DNA of 16,677 nt from Flavobacterium sp. (GCA_030153045.1 JASLID010000014.1:1-16677); one strand, 5' to 3'. Positions 5,640 through 13,103 are shown, numbered from the stretch's first letter. Translations and numbers: made by a program. Notes: generated by a model not told the origin, from the letters alone.

Positions 5640-5712
5640 CGGCTTATACGGGAGTCGAACCCGTTTCTCCCGAGAGACAGTCGGGAAGGTTAGCCAGTAA
5701 CCCCAATAAGCC
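5640..5712 (-). tRNA. tRNA-Asp(GTC)
   Basis: A complete 73-base cloverleaf: acceptor GGCTTAT/ATAAGCC (7 perfect pairs), D stem GGGT/ACCT, anticodon arm CCCGA-CTGTCTC-TCGGG (anticodon GTC), and T arm ACGGG-TTCGACT-CCCGT. Discriminator G and C38 agree with Asp identity. The anticodon stem (TCCCGA...TCGGGA) is the same palindrome type found in the T arm of the neighbouring His gene. Confidence 0.8.
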
Positions 5713-5734
5713 ATGTTCTTTCTAGAGAACAGTG

Positions 5735-5808
5735 TGATTTTGGAAGGGTTTGAACCTTCAACCCTCTGCTTCGTAGGCAGATGCTCTATCCAATTGAGCT
5801 ACAAAACC
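5735..5808 (-). tRNA. tRNA-Arg(ACG)
   Basis: A normal 74-base tRNA: acceptor GGTTTTG/CAAAATC with discriminator A, D arm GCTC/GAGC with loop AATTGGATA, anticodon arm TCTGC-CTACGAA-GCAGA (anticodon ACG, read as ICG), and T arm GAAGG-TTCAAAC-CCTTC. It is the first and most canonical gene of the array. Confidence 0.93.
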
Positions 5809-5824
5809 AATAATGTTTGGGCAT

Positions 5825-5854
5825 AAAAAAAGCACCTCTTTTTAGAAGGTGCTT
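5825..5854 (-). terminator. Intrinsic terminator of the first small transcript
   Basis: On the minus strand an 8-bp stem AAGCACCT/AGGTGCTT, extended by inner pairs, is followed by a run of seven T. It lies 17 bases upstream of tRNA-Arg. The tRNA array therefore needs its own promoter in that gap or depends on read-through. Confidence 0.85.
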
Positions 5855-5880
5855 CGTATCATGACAGGAGAATACAGTAA

Positions 5881-6033
5881 CTATATTTCCCGATGTATGC
5901 CAGCGCACCTATCCGTTAGTAAACCCCCGTATAAACTCGGGTTTACATTTTGTGTATATCGAAGATCAAAATTCAGTTCCGGAGTGAATGCCGGATGAAG
6001 TTTGTCGTTATGTGATAGTATGTTCGTTTTCAT
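5881..6033 (-). CDS. Tiny ORF (50 codons) in a short promoter-terminator unit
   Basis: The frame starts MKTNILSHNDKLHPAFTPEL and ends DRCAGIHREI. It has a good promoter about 80 bases upstream (6108-6140) and a terminator 27 bases downstream. No family is recognised. The sequence between ORF and terminator (TGTATTCTCCTGTCATGA) resembles the 3' end of the second tiny ORF at 6473-6598 (TGTATTTTTCTGTCACTATGA). The two units may therefore be paralogous, as small proteins or as non-coding RNAs with an incidental frame. A leader for the tRNA array is also possible. I trust the transcription unit more than the protein. Confidence 0.35.
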   Translation of the reverse strand: MKTNILSHNDKLHPAFTPELNFDLRYTQNVNPSLYGGLLTDRCAGIHREI

Positions 6034-6107
6034 AATCTTGTTTTTTATGTATTGCAATTTTTTATTATTATTGAAATTGCGTTTTGTTTTTGTCTAATTT
6101 TCTGAGG

Positions 6108-6140
6108 CAAAGATAATGTCGAAAAAAACTATTATCCAAA
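6108..6140 (-). promoter_or_regulatory. Promoter of the first small transcript
   Basis: On the minus strand TTTGG (6140-6136), a 20-base spacer and TATCTTTG (6115-6108) fit the Bacteroidota -33/-7 consensus. The predicted start is near 6101, giving a transcript of about 275 bases to the terminator at 5825. The leader contains a possible GCAATTT/AAATTGC hairpin. Confidence 0.65.
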
Positions 6141-6418
6141 TATTTTTTAAAATTATTTTATTGAAAATCAGTTAGTTATATTTGATTTTAGACATAAGAA
6201 TTCCTGTCCGCAAACTACGCAGATTTTTGATTTTGTCAAATGACTGTCTCTCATTTGGTTACTGTTCAAAGCTTATATTTTGTTATTTCGTTTGGGCATG
6301 AAACATTTTTTCAATTTTTTTTAAATTATTTTTATTTCTACTGTTTTTAAAACCATATAGGGCTCTTTTTTCTATTCAATTATTGGAAATGGTACCGAAT
6401 TGAAACACTAAAAACAAA
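6141..6418. other. AT-rich spacer, nothing recognised
   Basis: This stretch separates the two small transcription units. It is very AT-rich and has no ORF, tRNA or repeat that I can support. Confidence 0.5.
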
Positions 6419-6446
6419 AAAAGCGTCCTGATATCAGGACGCTTTT
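6419..6446. terminator. Perfect palindromic terminator of the second small transcript
   Basis: A perfect 28-bp palindrome, with half AAAAGCGTCCTGAT, has T-rich flanks on both strands and is strongest for minus-strand transcription. The outer 10 bp of each arm equal those of the terminator at 13104-13131. Confidence 0.85.
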
Positions 6447-6472
6447 GTATAAATAGGCTAAAAAATTAGCGC

Positions 6473-6598
6473 TTAACTGTTCATAGTGACAGAAAAATAC
6501 ATAAAACATCCACAAAGGTCAGCCGGGTAATCCCCTGCTAAGCGATTTGCTTTTTCTATAAAAAGCGATAGGATGCTATGTTGTTTTGTATTTTTCAT
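6473..6598 (-). CDS. Tiny ORF (41 codons) in a second short promoter-terminator unit
   Basis: The frame runs from MKNTKQHSILSLFIEKANRL to CGCFMYFSVTMNS. The -7 box TACATTTG lies only 8 bases upstream of the ATG, so the mRNA would be nearly leaderless. A perfect palindromic terminator follows 27 bases after the stop. This near-identical layout, and the similar 3' sequence to the unit at 5825-6101, argue that both are copies of one short transcribed element. No family is recognised. It may be a small protein or a structured RNA of about 180 bases. Confidence 0.35.
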   Translation of the reverse strand: MKNTKQHSILSLFIEKANRLAGDYPADLCGCFMYFSVTMNS

Positions 6599-6605
6599 TT
6601 CGAGA

Positions 6606-6613
6606 CAAATGTA
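6606..6613 (-). promoter_or_regulatory. -7 box of the second small transcript
   Basis: The minus strand reads TACATTTG, an exact TAnnTTTG match. No clear -33 TTTG was found at the expected distance. The predicted start is within a few bases of the ATG at 6598. Confidence 0.5.
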
Positions 6614-6754
6614 ATTATTATTTTTAAATATTTAATAATGCTTACTAATTTGTCAATCCTCATTATTTTTTGGAAAGCAGAAAATTGCATTTTTAAATAT
6701 AAAAGTTACATTAGCTTATTAATTAGTTTTGAGGTTTTATAAATAAAAGAGTTG

Positions 6755-8668
6755 ATGAAAAAACATCTTAAATACATAGACGGTACTTCTGATAAATTTT
6801 GGCAGATTGAAGTCTTTGAAGAAAAATATACTGTTACTTACGGTAAGAATGGCACTAGCGGAGTTTCTCAAACCAAAAGTTTTCCTACTCCAGACGAGTG
6901 TCTGAAAACGGCTGAAAAACTTTTATCTGAAAAAATTAAAAAGGGATACTCAGAAAATGGTGAAATCTCAATAGTTGAAAAAGCAGATCCCAAAACGGGT
7001 AAGCTTTCTGATATCGGAGAAATTTTAAAGGAGTACGATTCCATATTAAATAGTAAAAACTCAAGTTTATTATTGCCTTTTTTTAAGGAAAAATCCAAAG
7101 GTAATTTAGAACCCATCAGAAAGCACATCAAGAAGAGTAAGCGCTACTGGATGACTTATGTCGACTTGTCTTTAGAACCCGGATATAAAAAAGTAAAGAA
7201 AGATAGCTGGGATTGGGGAATTCGAGGGGACGATAAAATAAAAGAAATAATTACGTTAAGTGCCATTGCTCTATTTGACAAAACAGATATTTTATCGTTT
7301 GAAGAAGCATTAAATTTTTTAGAAAAAGCAGATGATCCTATCGTTTTGAATATTTTACTCTGGGCAAAACCCAATTGGATTGAGGCATATATTTTAGATA
7401 AATTTAAAAAATCGGAATGGGTTAGTTTTGATTACAAATCGCTGCGTTTTCTTGAAGATAATAATCTGGTAAGTTTTAATCCTGAATTGTTTTCATTATG
7501 TTTATCAAGATTTAACAGTTGGTCATCTAAAGTTAAACCCCGTGACTTTGTAGATTATCTCTCTAACGACAAAACGGCATACGAAAGAGATATTCCTCAA
7601 TTATACAATTACGAAACTAATATTCAAAACAGTAATTTTAATGAGAACCCAAAGGAAAGTTATAGAGAATTTAATACTTGGGCCATTGCTTTTCAGTTAT
7701 TGCTTTCTGAGAATAAATTAGATAGAAAAATTTTTATTGAAAATGCGATTCTTATTCAGACGAAAGAGTGGAATAATAATTTGAAACTTTTTTTTAGAAA
7801 AATCATAGAAGAATTAAAACTTTCCTCCGATGAATTAATACCATTTCAAGAAAATATTTTTACCTTTTTTCATAGTTCAAACCCAACAATTGCAAATTAT
7901 GGTTCAGAGCTAATTAAAAAAATCTACGATCATCCAAAATTCAAGACAAAATCTTATTTCGAATGGTTAGAAGGATTAATGATGAGAAGTGATTGCAAAG
8001 CAGCCATCAAAAATAGTTTAATGGTTTTAGAAAAATTAAGTAAAACGAATGCTAAGTTAAATAAATCAATTGCTTTGTTAATTGCCGATATTTATATTAT
8101 TTCCGATTTAAGTCTACAGGAAAGAACCACAAAACTTATTATCAAAACGGCAAGTGATAAAGACAAAATTCTGACTGAAAAATTATCAGGTTATTCCTCT
8201 TTTATGCAAGGAAATATAAAAACCAGCCTGAGCAATTTCTTAAATGAAGAAGCATTAACTGTTGATGAAAATTCTTTAGAAGCTTATCAATTCAATCCTC
8301 AAAAAGTAAAACTGCTGGTTGATGAAGTACAAATGCCGAAAGATTGGAATGATATTTTATTTCTTTTTGGAAAATTTATTTCGTCTGATGATATAATGGA
8401 TTCAGAAGTATTATTGAACGTTTATATAACACAAAGGCATTTATTTCCCGAAGATTATTCCAGTCAGTTACAGCCATATTTTAAGCAATTAGAAAAAAAT
8501 TACTTTAATAGCGTTCTCAAAAATTACACGAAAAACTTATTGATCAATAAGATTTCTAACAAAAATTTAGTCTACAAAATAAATGACAAGGACTATATTA
8601 CATTAAAAACATTAGCATTAATTAAACCCGTTATAGAAAAAGTGATGCAAAAGAACAAAGTCAATTAG
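6755..8668 (+). CDS. WGR-domain MolR-like protein, N-terminal part, ends at in-frame TAG
   Basis: The start is the ATG at 6755 (a TTG one codon earlier is less likely), giving 637 residues. Residues about 1-75 form a WGR domain (KHLKYIDGTSDKFWQIEVFE, TYGKNGTSG), a nucleic-acid-associated fold also found in bacterial MolR-like proteins. The rest is a long alpha-helical, repeat-like region similar to the uncharacterised domain following WGR in Bacteroidota proteins (DUF6493-like). The frame stops at TAG 8666-8668 and the same frame continues open from 8669 to 9865 with the conserved remainder. It is therefore a single gene of about 1036 codons broken by one nonsense codon, or read through it. 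The SWIM gene follows the second half. Confidence 0.75.
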   Translation: MKKHLKYIDGTSDKFWQIEVFEEKYTVTYGKNGTSGVSQTKSFPTPDECLKTAEKLLSEKIKKGYSENGEISIVEKADPKTGKLSDIGEILKEYDSILNSKNSSLLLPFFKEKSKGNLEPIRKHIKKSKRYWMTYVDLSLEPGYKKVKKDSWDWGIRGDDKIKEIITLSAIALFDKTDILSFEEALNFLEKADDPIVLNILLWAKPNWIEAYILDKFKKSEWVSFDYKSLRFLEDNNLVSFNPELFSLCLSRFNSWSSKVKPRDFVDYLSNDKTAYERDIPQLYNYETNIQNSNFNENPKESYREFNTWAIAFQLLLSENKLDRKIFIENAILIQTKEWNNNLKLFFRKIIEELKLSSDELIPFQENIFTFFHSSNPTIANYGSELIKKIYDHPKFKTKSYFEWLEGLMMRSDCKAAIKNSLMVLEKLSKTNAKLNKSIALLIADIYIISDLSLQERTTKLIIKTASDKDKILTEKLSGYSSFMQGNIKTSLSNFLNEEALTVDENSLEAYQFNPQKVKLLVDEVQMPKDWNDILFLFGKFISSDDIMDSEVLLNVYITQRHLFPEDYSSQLQPYFKQLEKNYFNSVLKNYTKNLLINKISNKNLVYKINDKDYITLKTLALIKPVIEKVMQKNKVN

Positions 8669-8671
8669 ACT

Positions 8672-9865
8672 TTGCCATTACTTTCTTTTCCAACTCACAA
8701 ACCTTATTGGGTAGCTCCAAAAGTTTTATTGGAACGAATTATTGCACATCGAAAAGCCAATGAAGATATTGATTTGGTTGATTTGAGTATAGCGATTGCT
8801 CGAATGCCACGCGAAAATGTGGAAGAAGCCATTCCATTATTGGAAAAATTAGATGCTGAAATGAAAAGCCTACTATCCTTTTGTTTAGGAATTTCTAAAG
8901 AAATAAGTATCAGCACTAGTTCTGTTTTTACTAAATTAATTGCAACAGTAGGTGGCAACTCAAAAAACATTGAAAACATTCCATTATGGGCAGTGGCAGC
9001 AAGGACGTATTATCCAAACGAAACTTTTGCTGAGTTTGAGAAAACCTTTTTAAAAGATATTCCTTTTGTAGTGAAGCCTTTTGCTCCAAAATTTGAGTTT
9101 GAAGAAAAGCGGAATGAATGGAAAGATTACCATACAAAAGAATTAATGCGTTCTCCACCATGGACAGAGTTAAGCTTCGATTTCCCTGAAAATAAGACTA
9201 TCCCGAGTCATTTATTGTATAGTTTAGATATGCATAAGAAAGTGGAAAAATACACCTGGATGTCCGAATACAAATTTAATTCGGAAGACAATGTCTATTA
9301 CTGGAATAGTTTAATGCCTCAAAACAATGATCCTTTAGCCTGTTTATTATTGCATCATACCTGTCGCGTCACTGATGGGACAAATAACGAATTGAAAGGA
9401 TTTTTAAATATTGTCAATCAACCTGCATTTCAATTTTCAGAAACATCATTGCTTTTATTTTCGTGCTGTTTTTTCCAGGAAAAGAAAGATGTACGATTAT
9501 TAGCCTCTGAAGTTTTGATAAATTTAGTCGAGAAACAGACTATAGATATTCATTTATTTGCAGAAAAAACAGCTGTTTTAATTTCAAACAAATATGGTGT
9601 ATTACTTCGATTTATAGATGGAATAATTGCTTTAAAAGATATTTCACCTCTTCATAATTCAGCATTATTTTTACTTTTAGACGGTATTTTTAAAAGGATA
9701 GAAATCAAAGAAAAATTACCAACGAATTTCAAGAAAATGGTAGAAAACTACGTTGATACTTTATCCAAAACAAATCAGAAACCATCGGCAGACACAAAGG
9801 TTTTCTTCGAAAAGCTAAAAGAGAACACAGCTTTGAAAGCATTAGTAAAACAAATTTTAAATTAA
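8672..9865 (+). CDS. C-terminal part of the split WGR/MolR-like protein
   Basis: This open stretch is in the same frame as the WGR gene, separated only by TAG and one Thr codon. It would have to start at TTG 8672 if translated separately. It begins LPLLSFPTHKPYWVAPKVLLERI, a segment that in intact relatives lies inside the long protein, and continues as helical repeats rich in Leu and Glu (EEAIPLLEKLD). There is no signal peptide and no obvious ribosome binding site, so independent expression is doubtful. Readthrough of the TAG, or a recent nonsense mutation or sequencing error, are the alternatives. It ends 5 bases before the SWIM gene, which implies an operon. Confidence 0.7.
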   Translation: MPLLSFPTHKPYWVAPKVLLERIIAHRKANEDIDLVDLSIAIARMPRENVEEAIPLLEKLDAEMKSLLSFCLGISKEISISTSSVFTKLIATVGGNSKNIENIPLWAVAARTYYPNETFAEFEKTFLKDIPFVVKPFAPKFEFEEKRNEWKDYHTKELMRSPPWTELSFDFPENKTIPSHLLYSLDMHKKVEKYTWMSEYKFNSEDNVYYWNSLMPQNNDPLACLLLHHTCRVTDGTNNELKGFLNIVNQPAFQFSETSLLLFSCCFFQEKKDVRLLASEVLINLVEKQTIDIHLFAEKTAVLISNKYGVLLRFIDGIIALKDISPLHNSALFLLLDGIFKRIEIKEKLPTNFKKMVENYVDTLSKTNQKPSADTKVFFEKLKENTALKALVKQILN

Positions 9866-9870
9866 TACCA

Positions 9871-11196
9871 ATGATCGATTTACAATATAAATACCAAGGA
9901 CTTTCAACGTATAGCAAAATCAAAGGAGTCAACAATCTGGTATTAGCACATCAAACAGAAATTGAAGAAGTAAATAATATTCCCTGCTTTTTTTGGGGAA
10001 ATCTTACAGATCCCTATGTAACTGCAAAATGCTGGAGTACCATAGCTAAAGTGGTCCGTTCCAGTTTTGGCCCCATCCCTCCTAGCCTTCGTGACCCAAT
10101 AGTTACTGCCGGAGCCGACAGAATCCGCTTTGAAGGTTTTTCCTCCTGTAACGGTGTATATGTGCGATTGGATATGAAACCAGAAGCTATTGATGGTGAA
10201 TTTATTGCTTCAGGAACAACCAATGTCGATTTTAACGACCCAATGCTGAATGCCCTAAATGCAATTCAGAAAAACGAAAAAGTAGCACTGGCTGTTGGCC
10301 AACAAGAGGTACAAGTAATTACAACCAAAACGAAAGTTACAGAAAAGAAAGTTACTTTGCCGCCCCGTTGGATAAAAGGATTAACCAGTGTGCAGCTTTA
10401 TCTTGCCGATATGGAGATGAAGTTTGAGCTCAATAAAATTCAAACTATTCAGCTCTTTCAGAATCTGCCGAAAGGAAATGTAAAAGGAGAATTTTTCATC
10501 ACTAAAAGAGCAGGTAAATTTATGTTTTCTACTCTTGAGACGAATGATAGTGTAAGGATTGGCGGGATTCAGAGACTCCGATTATTAGAAGGGATTTTAG
10601 CCATCGTAGATAAAATATATTGCTACGAATCATCCGATAAAGAAACCTGTGCGGTGGTTTGTGAATTTGGGAAAATGCAATTGATGATGGCATTCTCTCC
10701 TGATGCTTATAGAGGATTTTCAGGAGAAGGAAAAGCATTAGAAAACATGTCTGAAGATTTACCAATGGAATGGGTTTATGGACTTAATAGTCTTTTAAAA
10801 GCCAATGAAATTTTTAATCCAACGATGCTTTCTATAGAAAATGATATCGACTTTGGTACTATGGAAGGTCTCACAGCCAATTTATCCTCTATGGGTTTAC
10901 TCGGTTATGACATTGCCGAAAGAACGCATTTTTACAGAAGATTGCCTTTTAAAACCGAACGTATCCTGAGTTTAAATCCACGACTTAAAAATGCTAAAAA
11001 GCTAATTGATAATGAAGATATTGTGATTATTAAGCGCACCTCAAATTACATTGAAGCCAATGTAAAAGGGACAGGAGTTTCCCATAGAATAATTATTGAT
11101 GGGGACACCCAACGATGTACTTGTGATTGGTTTACTGCTTATCAGGGCAAAAGAGGCATTTGCAAACATATTTTGGCAGTGAAGATGATAACCTGA
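9871..11196 (+). CDS. SWIM zinc-finger protein
   Basis: The 441-residue protein ends in a SWIM motif, CxC-x12-CxH, with Cys416, Cys418, Cys431 and His433 (CTCDWF...GICKHI). SWIM fingers bind zinc and are thought to mediate DNA or protein contacts. The N-terminal 400 residues have no enzyme motif I recognise. The gene starts 5 bases after the end of the split WGR protein, so the two are co-transcribed. In E. coli the comparable WGR (molR/yehI) and SWIM (yehQ) genes sit with a MoxR-type ATPase and a VWA protein, which are absent here. It converges on the XRE gene with only 7 bases between the stops and no terminator between them. Confidence 0.85.
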   Translation: MIDLQYKYQGLSTYSKIKGVNNLVLAHQTEIEEVNNIPCFFWGNLTDPYVTAKCWSTIAKVVRSSFGPIPPSLRDPIVTAGADRIRFEGFSSCNGVYVRLDMKPEAIDGEFIASGTTNVDFNDPMLNALNAIQKNEKVALAVGQQEVQVITTKTKVTEKKVTLPPRWIKGLTSVQLYLADMEMKFELNKIQTIQLFQNLPKGNVKGEFFITKRAGKFMFSTLETNDSVRIGGIQRLRLLEGILAIVDKIYCYESSDKETCAVVCEFGKMQLMMAFSPDAYRGFSGEGKALENMSEDLPMEWVYGLNSLLKANEIFNPTMLSIENDIDFGTMEGLTANLSSMGLLGYDIAERTHFYRRLPFKTERILSLNPRLKNAKKLIDNEDIVIIKRTSNYIEANVKGTGVSHRIIIDGDTQRCTCDWFTAYQGKRGICKHILAVKMIT

Positions 11197-11203
11197 TTAT
11201 AGA

Positions 11204-11746
11204 TTATTGAGCGCTATTAATTTTATACCGCTCCAACTCCTTCTCCAATGCTTTCTGGTGCAGTCGCAGTGCATTTAATTTGATATTTAGTTTTGTTTGT
11301 ATCGTTAGTCCGTTTTTTTCAATTCCCCTTATCGCTTTGGCACGGATCATTTCGGCAAATTCTTTTTCGTATACCTCCTGATTGGGTACTTGGGTTTCAA
11401 GATATTCAACAAGTTGTAATGCCGACAGGCTTTTTTGATACTTGCTTTTAAAATCATTAATTTTTCGCTCAAGTGCTAATTGTTTGAGTTGATTCCCAAT
11501 GAGTTCATCCTCCAGTATTTTCGTTATTTTGACATGCTCCGTTTTTAAGAAGGGATGTTTTAACTCTTCCTGTTGTTTGTTTTGTACATAATTGTGCATC
11601 TTCACCAGTTTTAACATGGCTTGCGCAGGTAAATCCCTCTGCCCTACTTCAAACATGGCCAATTGACTCATACCAATTCTTAATAGCATAGCGGTTTCCT
11701 CCTGAGTTAATCCTAAGGCTTCCCGAAAGTTGTTTGTTTTTATCAT
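11204..11746 (-). CDS. XRE-family helix-turn-helix regulator
   Basis: The 180-residue protein has an N-terminal Cro/CI-type HTH (about residues 5-50: LGLTQEETAMLL, MSQLAMFEVGQRDLP). A long charged helical region follows (EELKHPFLKTEH..., LEKELERYK) that probably forms a coiled-coil dimer. Two palindromes of the type TCACAAA/TTTGTGA upstream of its start (11800-11854) are likely operators for autoregulation. No toxin gene is adjacent, so there is no evidence for a toxin-antitoxin pair. Confidence 0.8.
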   Translation of the reverse strand: MIKTNNFREALGLTQEETAMLLRIGMSQLAMFEVGQRDLPAQAMLKLVKMHNYVQNKQQEELKHPFLKTEHVKITKILEDELIGNQLKQLALERKINDFKSKYQKSLSALQLVEYLETQVPNQEVYEKEFAEMIRAKAIRGIEKNGLTIQTKLNIKLNALRLHQKALEKELERYKINSAQ

Positions 11747-11799
11747 AGTTTAAAACGAAATAGTTGCAGTGATAATTTTTTATTTGAAATTAAATATAC

Positions 11800-11813
11800 T
11801 CACAAACTTGTGA
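11800..11813. promoter_or_regulatory. Candidate XRE operator O1
   Basis: TCACAAACTTGTGA has 6-bp inverted arms. It lies next to a possible -7 box (TATATTTA, minus strand, 11798-11791), so binding would block transcription of the XRE gene. Its centre is exactly 40 bp from that of O2. Confidence 0.6.
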
Positions 11814-11838
11814 TGATTATTTTTTTGACTTAAATTTT

Positions 11839-11854
11839 ATCACAAATTTGTGAT
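11839..11854. promoter_or_regulatory. Candidate XRE operator O2
   Basis: ATCACAAATTTGTGAT is a perfect 16-bp palindrome sharing the TCACAA/TTGTGA arms with O1. The 40-bp separation (about four helical turns) would put both sites on the same DNA face. Confidence 0.65.
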
Positions 11855-11911
11855 ATTTTTTTCTGTGAAAATTTTTACCACAAGATATTTACCTATGTAT
11901 TTCTTTGTAGA

Positions 11912-11936
11912 TAAAAAACGCCCTGATATCAAGGCG
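11912..11936 (-). terminator. Terminator of the thioesterase gene
   Basis: On the minus strand CGCC-TGATATCA-GGCG forms an imperfect hairpin (one C-A mismatch) followed by six T. It is 25 bases beyond the thioesterase stop. Confidence 0.8.
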
Positions 11937-11961
11937 CTTCACTATAAACTACTACAGCTAA

Positions 11962-12351
11962 TTACGTTTTTATTACAGCGATAGGCTGCTTGTTCTCATC
12001 AATTGCCACGAAAGTAAATTCACCGGTAATGGCTTTTTCTCTATGTTGGGAATACATCTGCTCAATATAAATATCGACTCTTACTTTTAGACTGGTATTC
12101 CCCACGTGGGAAACATTGCCTACGAGCTCCACGATGGTACCAGCGGGAATTGGTTTTTTAAAATCGATTTTATCACTGCTTACCGTTACCATTTTTTGTC
12201 GGCTGAAACGGGTCGCGGTAATAAAAGCGGCTTCATCCATCAGGTACATGGCGGTTCCGCCAAAAAGCGTATCGTAATGGTTGGTTGTACTGGGGAAAAC
12301 GGCTTTGAAAATTCGGGTTTCGGATTGTTGTATTTTTTCTTCTGTTGTCAT
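11962..12351 (-). CDS. Acyl-CoA thioesterase, hotdog fold (YciA-like)
   Basis: The 129-residue protein is the size of a single hotdog domain. It has the YciA/acyl-CoA hydrolase signature NHYDTLFGGTAMYLMDEAAF, with Asn24, the Gly31-Gly32 turn and the probable catalytic Asp39. DKIDFKKPIPAGTIVELVG follows, typical of the central strand. These enzymes hydrolyse acyl-CoA esters in the cytoplasm as oligomers; the chain-length preference cannot be told. It is the next gene on the strand after the metE stump (90 bases), so the cobalamin riboswitch upstream could influence it. It ends with its own terminator. Confidence 0.88.
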   Translation of the reverse strand: MTTEEKIQQSETRIFKAVFPSTTNHYDTLFGGTAMYLMDEAAFITATRFSRQKMVTVSSDKIDFKKPIPAGTIVELVGNVSHVGNTSLKVRVDIYIEQMYSQHREKAITGEFTFVAIDENKQPIAVIKT

Positions 12352-12441
12352 TTTAAATTATTTTTTGGCATTTTTTTAAATAGCCTATAGGTTTCCAATT
12401 GGTTTGGAAAAGGCTGATTGTAATCTTCTGATCTAACATGT

Positions 12442-12681
12442 TTATGCAATCCTTACATGAACAAGCGACAAATCTGATATCTGGTCGTAAAAGGAAAAGT
12501 CGTGGGATAAAAATAAATCCAGACCTGCTTCCTGCTGCAGTTTCCAGTTTTGAAGACAGGCATTCTTACCTGTAGGGGTGAGTTTTCGTACCGAAATTTT
12601 GCCCTGCCAATAATTTTTATAGGCTTTTTTGAGTTCTCTGTTGCTACCATTTCGCGGATAGCCAAGATGTTGTGTTTGCAT
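12442..12681 (-). pseudogene. metE: Truncated metE (cobalamin-independent methionine synthase), N-terminal stump
   Basis: The 79 codons match the beginning of MetE: HLGYPRNGSNRELKKAYKNY, then WQGKISVRKL, NWKLQQEAGLDLF and DFSFYDQISDLSL. After about residue 70 the similarity ends and the frame stops after VHVRIA. Intact MetE is about 750-770 residues with its zinc site and active site in the C-terminal half, so this stump cannot be an enzyme. No later MetE piece is recognisable in the 90 bases before the thioesterase gene, which indicates a large deletion. The upstream cobalamin riboswitch is the classic control of metE, turning it off when B12 is present. The cell presumably relies on B12-dependent MetH elsewhere, or has another metE. 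Confidence 0.82.
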
Positions 12682-12719
12682 TTCTTTTAACTTTTAAATG
12701 ATTAAAACAATGAGTTAAA

Positions 12720-12745
12720 AGCTCTTGCCAGGCTTCGCAATGCTT
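12720..12745 (-). terminator. Possible riboswitch expression-platform terminator
   Basis: On the minus strand GCATTGC...GCAAGAGC can form a bulged stem followed by TTTTAAC, between the aptamer and the metE start. It could be the hairpin formed in the B12-bound state. The stem is imperfect, so the call is tentative. Confidence 0.3.
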
Positions 12746-12880
12746 ATTACAATAAAAAAATTTAGGAAAGAGAAATACGCTCACCATCAACAAGATTTCA
12801 TTATCCTAAGAAGATAATTTTAAGGTGTTTAAACGCATTTGTCTGACGTAAAGCTTTAATTCGCGAAAGCATTGTCATTC

Positions 12881-13042
12881 GGAATAGGCAGGTCTCCTGA
12901 CTTGTAACGGTTTTTATCGTCCTTCCCGTTTTTGGCAGTGGATACTCGTGGATAAAAACTTTTGGTGTGTTACTTACAGTTGCGCGACAGTTCGTGATTT
13001 GCACACGATTCCCTATTAATCTACAGCTAAGTAAAACCTTTT
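12881..13042 (-). promoter_or_regulatory. Cobalamin riboswitch
   Basis: On the minus strand the conserved blocks appear in order: AATAGGGAATCGTGTGCAAA, then TCACGAACTG and CGCAACTGTAAG, CCACTGCC, GGGAAGG, and finally AAGTCAGGAGACCTGCCT. AATAGG pairs with the terminal CCTATT to close the aptamer. All B12-binding core motifs look intact. It precedes the metE stump by about 200 bases. On known precedent it would reduce downstream expression when adenosyl- or another cobalamin is bound. Confidence 0.93.
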
Positions 13043-13103
13043 CCGGTGATGAAGTATGTAAAGAACTTGAGGGTAAAGTTAGGGAATAATTTAATGGAAT
13101 GAA

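Noticed and set aside
5424..5714. Minus-strand 96-codon frame over the Asp, His and Pro tRNAs
   Set aside because: It overlaps three recognisable tRNA structures; not a protein gene.
5279..5808. An amber-suppressor tRNA in the array that would read the TAG at 8666
   Set aside because: No tRNA here has a CTA anticodon. The Leu anticodon is TAG, which reads CUA/CUG, and CTA in the Arg loop is not in the anticodon position. The anticodon of the permuted candidate is unreadable.
11204..11746. Toxin-antitoxin pair built on the XRE protein
   Set aside because: No small partner gene is adjacent; the neighbours are a SWIM protein and a thioesterase.
12106..12390. Plus-strand 94-codon frame opposite the thioesterase gene
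   Set aside because: Antisense shadow of a well-supported hotdog thioesterase.
12801..13004. Minus-strand 67-codon frame inside the riboswitch region
   Set aside because: Covered by the cobalamin aptamer; no protein features.
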